DNA of 64,000 nt from Dehalobacter sp. (lineage in GTDB: Bacteria; Bacillota; Desulfitobacteriia; Desulfitobacteriales; Syntrophobotulaceae). Below are positions 62,214 to 64,000 of this stretch, piece after piece (position 1 is the first letter of the stretch; each line of letters begins with the position of its first letter). The position numbers were made by a program, and so were the translations under genes. The stretch is from NCBI GenBank assembly GCA_023667845.1, contig JAMPIU010000206.1:233982-297981 (forward strand), read 5' to 3'. A model generated the notes under the pieces. That model ran no database searches, was not told the origin of the DNA, and saw nothing but the letters and a program-made list of their open reading frames with translations.

Positions 62214-63370
62214 AAAAAAAATACCGTATTTTTGGCTTGCTTATACTGATTATCTTACAGTCTGTTATAAGCACCGGCTGCTGGAGCAGCAAAGAAGTTG
62301 AAAGCCTTGCCGTCGTCACCCTCCTGGGAGTAGACTATACGAATGAAAATGGCAGCGTCCAGTGGACAGTATCTTCAACCATCTTAAACCCACTCGGTCA
62401 GACTAAAGAAGGAGAGCAATCAAGCGCAAAGAGTAATCAGGAAACACTCTTGGTAGGTACCGGAAGGACTCTGCAGGAGACGATTTCAGCCTTTACTGCC
62501 CATTCATCTCGCACACCGTATTACGGTCATATTAGTGCTTTTATCATTGGAGAGAAGGCCGCAAAGGAAATGATAAGCGAATTCACTGAGACCGCAATGC
62601 GGTATTGGGAAAACCGGCCAAGGACATTGTTCATCGTAACTAAAGGAAAAGCGCTTGATGTATTGCAAGCGGGACCGGCCGTCGATAAGCTGCTTTCTAA
62701 AGAATTGAAGGAATTGGGTATGAAAAAAGCATTAGCCACCGGTTATTCCTATGGTGTAACTTTATTTGATTTTGCAGAGTGGTTAAAAAGTCCCGACAGG
62801 GATCCGGTAGCAACACTGGTCAATGTTGTTCCTTCGGAAGTTCCCGGATCAGGACAGCAAAATCTGATGGAGGGATTAGCTGTTTTCCAAGGGGGTAGAC
62901 TCATAGGTTGGTTGAATAAAGACGAAACCATAGGATATTTATTAATAACACAAAATATAAATGGGGGTATTCCGTTAACGTTAATAAAAGATAATAAATT
63001 ATTCTCATATTACATTAGTACTACAAAAAGCAAAATTGAGCCGGTGATAACCGGTGATAAAATATCTTACCGTGTACAAATTAAAGTTATAGGTGCAATT
63101 GCTGATAATTCAGGATTAAGACTAAAAGCAGAAGATATTAAGGAGCTTGAAGATGTTATCGAATACAGGCTGCAGGATCTGACCATGCAGACAGTTAAAA
63201 AGGCTCAGGAGTACAAATCAGATTTTCTTGGCTTTACAGAAAAACTCCATCGTACTAACCTCTCGGCATGGCAGACGCTAGGACCGGACTGGCGGAAATC
63301 TTTTAGCACAGCGGAAGTAGAAATCGTGGTCGATGCTAAGATCGTCCAAACCGGGATGTTGGGGGAATAA
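62210..63370 (+). CDS. gerKC: Spore germination lipoprotein GerKC-type (C subunit)
   Basis: Encodes 386 residues from GTG 62210, overlapping the B gene by four bases (GTGA). Lipobox ISTGC at ~24 after a hydrophobic signal, then W-S-S-KEVESLAVVTLLGVDYTN typical of Ger(x)C. AGGTGRTLQETISAFTAHSS and LKELGMKKALATGYSYGV regions agree. Lipid-anchored to the inner spore membrane with A and B subunits. Length normal. Confidence 0.95.
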   Translation: MKKKYRIFGLLILIILQSVISTGCWSSKEVESLAVVTLLGVDYTNENGSVQWTVSSTILNPLGQTKEGEQSSAKSNQETLLVGTGRTLQETISAFTAHSSRTPYYGHISAFIIGEKAAKEMISEFTETAMRYWENRPRTLFIVTKGKALDVLQAGPAVDKLLSKELKELGMKKALATGYSYGVTLFDFAEWLKSPDRDPVATLVNVVPSEVPGSGQQNLMEGLAVFQGGRLIGWLNKDETIGYLLITQNINGGIPLTLIKDNKLFSYYISTTKSKIEPVITGDKISYRVQIKVIGAIADNSGLRLKAEDIKELEDVIEYRLQDLTMQTVKKAQEYKSDFLGFTEKLHRTNLSAWQTLGPDWRKSFSTAEVEIVVDAKIVQTGMLGE

Positions 63371-63400
63371 ACTATATTGCAACTGATATTGTATTGTTAA

Positions 63401-64000
63401 TTAAATTTCAACGCTTCCTTCGAATACCTTTTCCGGCTTTCCTGTCATATAGACCGTCTCATCCGTATATTTGACGACCAGATCGCCGCCTTTCAGCTTC
63501 ACCAGAATATGCCGGTCTTTTTGGCAGTAACCATTCAGCACCGCAGCGACAACAGCTGCACAGGCGCTGGTACCGGCTGCAAGTGTTTCGCCGTTGCCGC
63601 GTTCCCAGACCCGCATTTTCAAGGTGTTTTGATCGATCATCGTAACAAATTCCACATTGACTCTTTCCGGAAATAACGGAGAATATTCGAAGGCCGGTCC
63701 TTCAGTATCCATCTGGATGCTTTCCTGGTTCTCCACAAAAACCACACTATGCGGATTCCCCATGGACACACAGGTGATGCGGTAATCGCGACCGGCAATC
63801 ATAACCGGCTGGTTCACGATAACCTCTCCCGGCAATTTAACCGGAATCTTCTGAGGTTCCAGCTCCGCCGGCCCCATATCCACGCAGACCGAATCGACTT
63901 TCCCGTTTTGGATATAGAGTTTCAGTTTTTTAGTCCCGCTCAAGGTTTCAATCGAAATCCGATCCTTAACGATGATCTCGTTGTCGTACAGATATTTCCC
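63401..64000 (-). CDS. dapF: Diaminopimelate epimerase, C-terminal part (N-terminus beyond window); catalytic Cys replaced
   Basis: The frame is open to the right edge and includes GKYLYDNEIIVKDRISIETL before the first internal ATG, so it is partial. DapF interconverts LL- and meso-diaminopimelate for lysine and peptidoglycan. VCVDMGPAELEPQKIPVKLP, VSMGNPHSVVFVEN and VWERGNGETLAAGTSACAAV match the family. The loop ERGxGETxACGxGAC normally holds the second active-site Cys (Cys217 in H. influenzae); here it reads LAAGTSAC, with Ala there and only the later Cys present. So activity as a two-base epimerase is questionable, or a related racemase is encoded. Confidence 0.85.
   Translation of the reverse strand, partial: GKYLYDNEIIVKDRISIETLSGTKKLKLYIQNGKVDSVCVDMGPAELEPQKIPVKLPGEVIVNQPVMIAGRDYRITCVSMGNPHSVVFVENQESIQMDTEGPAFEYSPLFPERVNVEFVTMIDQNTLKMRVWERGNGETLAAGTSACAAVVAAVLNGYCQKDRHILVKLKGGDLVVKYTDETVYMTGKPEKVFEGSVEI

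Overview
The window looks like the chromosome of a low-to-mid-GC, spore-forming, strictly anaerobic Firmicute of the Peptococcaceae, most likely Dehalobacter or a close relative such as Desulfitobacterium. The reasons are a complete pceABCT-type reductive dehalogenase operon with a CprK-like regulator, a tricistronic GerK-type spore germination operon, rubrerythrin and flavodiiron proteins, an agr-type peptide signalling locus tied to a sporulation-kinase-like histidine kinase, and a HesB-like selenoprotein. Genus assignment is inference; no rRNA is present.

Layout. 0-14 kb: flavodiiron protein (cut by the left edge), a TM1266-like regulator, a GAF protein, rubrerythrin behind a probable PerR box, FAH-family and hemolysin III-family proteins, an agr locus (kinase, stand-alone sensor membrane domain, AgrB, and a 40-residue AgrD), a lipoprotein, pyruvate carboxylase and a soluble chemoreceptor. 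14.1-29.3 kb: a headless PBSX/diffocin-like contractile tail cluster (tailocin). It has a LexA/CI-like repressor, two paralogous activators, M23 endopeptidase, holin, tail terminator, sheath, tube, a tail chaperone with a canonical -1 slippery heptamer, a very short tape measure, baseplate genes, fibres, XkdX and an XhlA-like protein; no capsid, portal, terminase or integrase is visible. 29.3-34.7 kb: metF, carB and small unknowns. 34.7-46.4 kb: a chemosensory operon (TetR, CheY, CheA, CheW, chemoreceptor, CheR, CheB, a six-PAS hybrid kinase and a receiver protein). 46.6-50.3 kb: the selenoprotein, a Gx transporter and an ECF transporter module. 50.3-59.4 kb: an accessory segment bounded by transposase debris, carrying a fused topoisomerase VI-like protein (Topo VIII-like) and the rdhK-T-(small ORF)-C-B-A organohalide respiration cluster. 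59.5-63.4 kb: gerKA-KB-KC. Right edge: a partial dapF.

How parts work together. In the rdh cluster, RdhA is the Tat-exported corrinoid/FeS enzyme, RdhB its membrane anchor, RdhC a flavinylated polyferredoxin-type membrane protein, RdhT a dedicated chaperone and RdhK the likely halide-responsive activator. In the tailocin, two divergent near-consensus promoters each carry an operator half-site pair exactly in the -35/-10 spacer, so one repressor can hold both off; SOS-type self-cleavage would release them. The points most worth checking are the selenoprotein that ordinary gene calling truncates, the tailocin with its frameshift signal, the fused Topo VI-like protein, the small membrane ORF overlapping the end of rdhC, the split agr receptor and the 100-bp structured repeat family that flanks the tail-tube gene.
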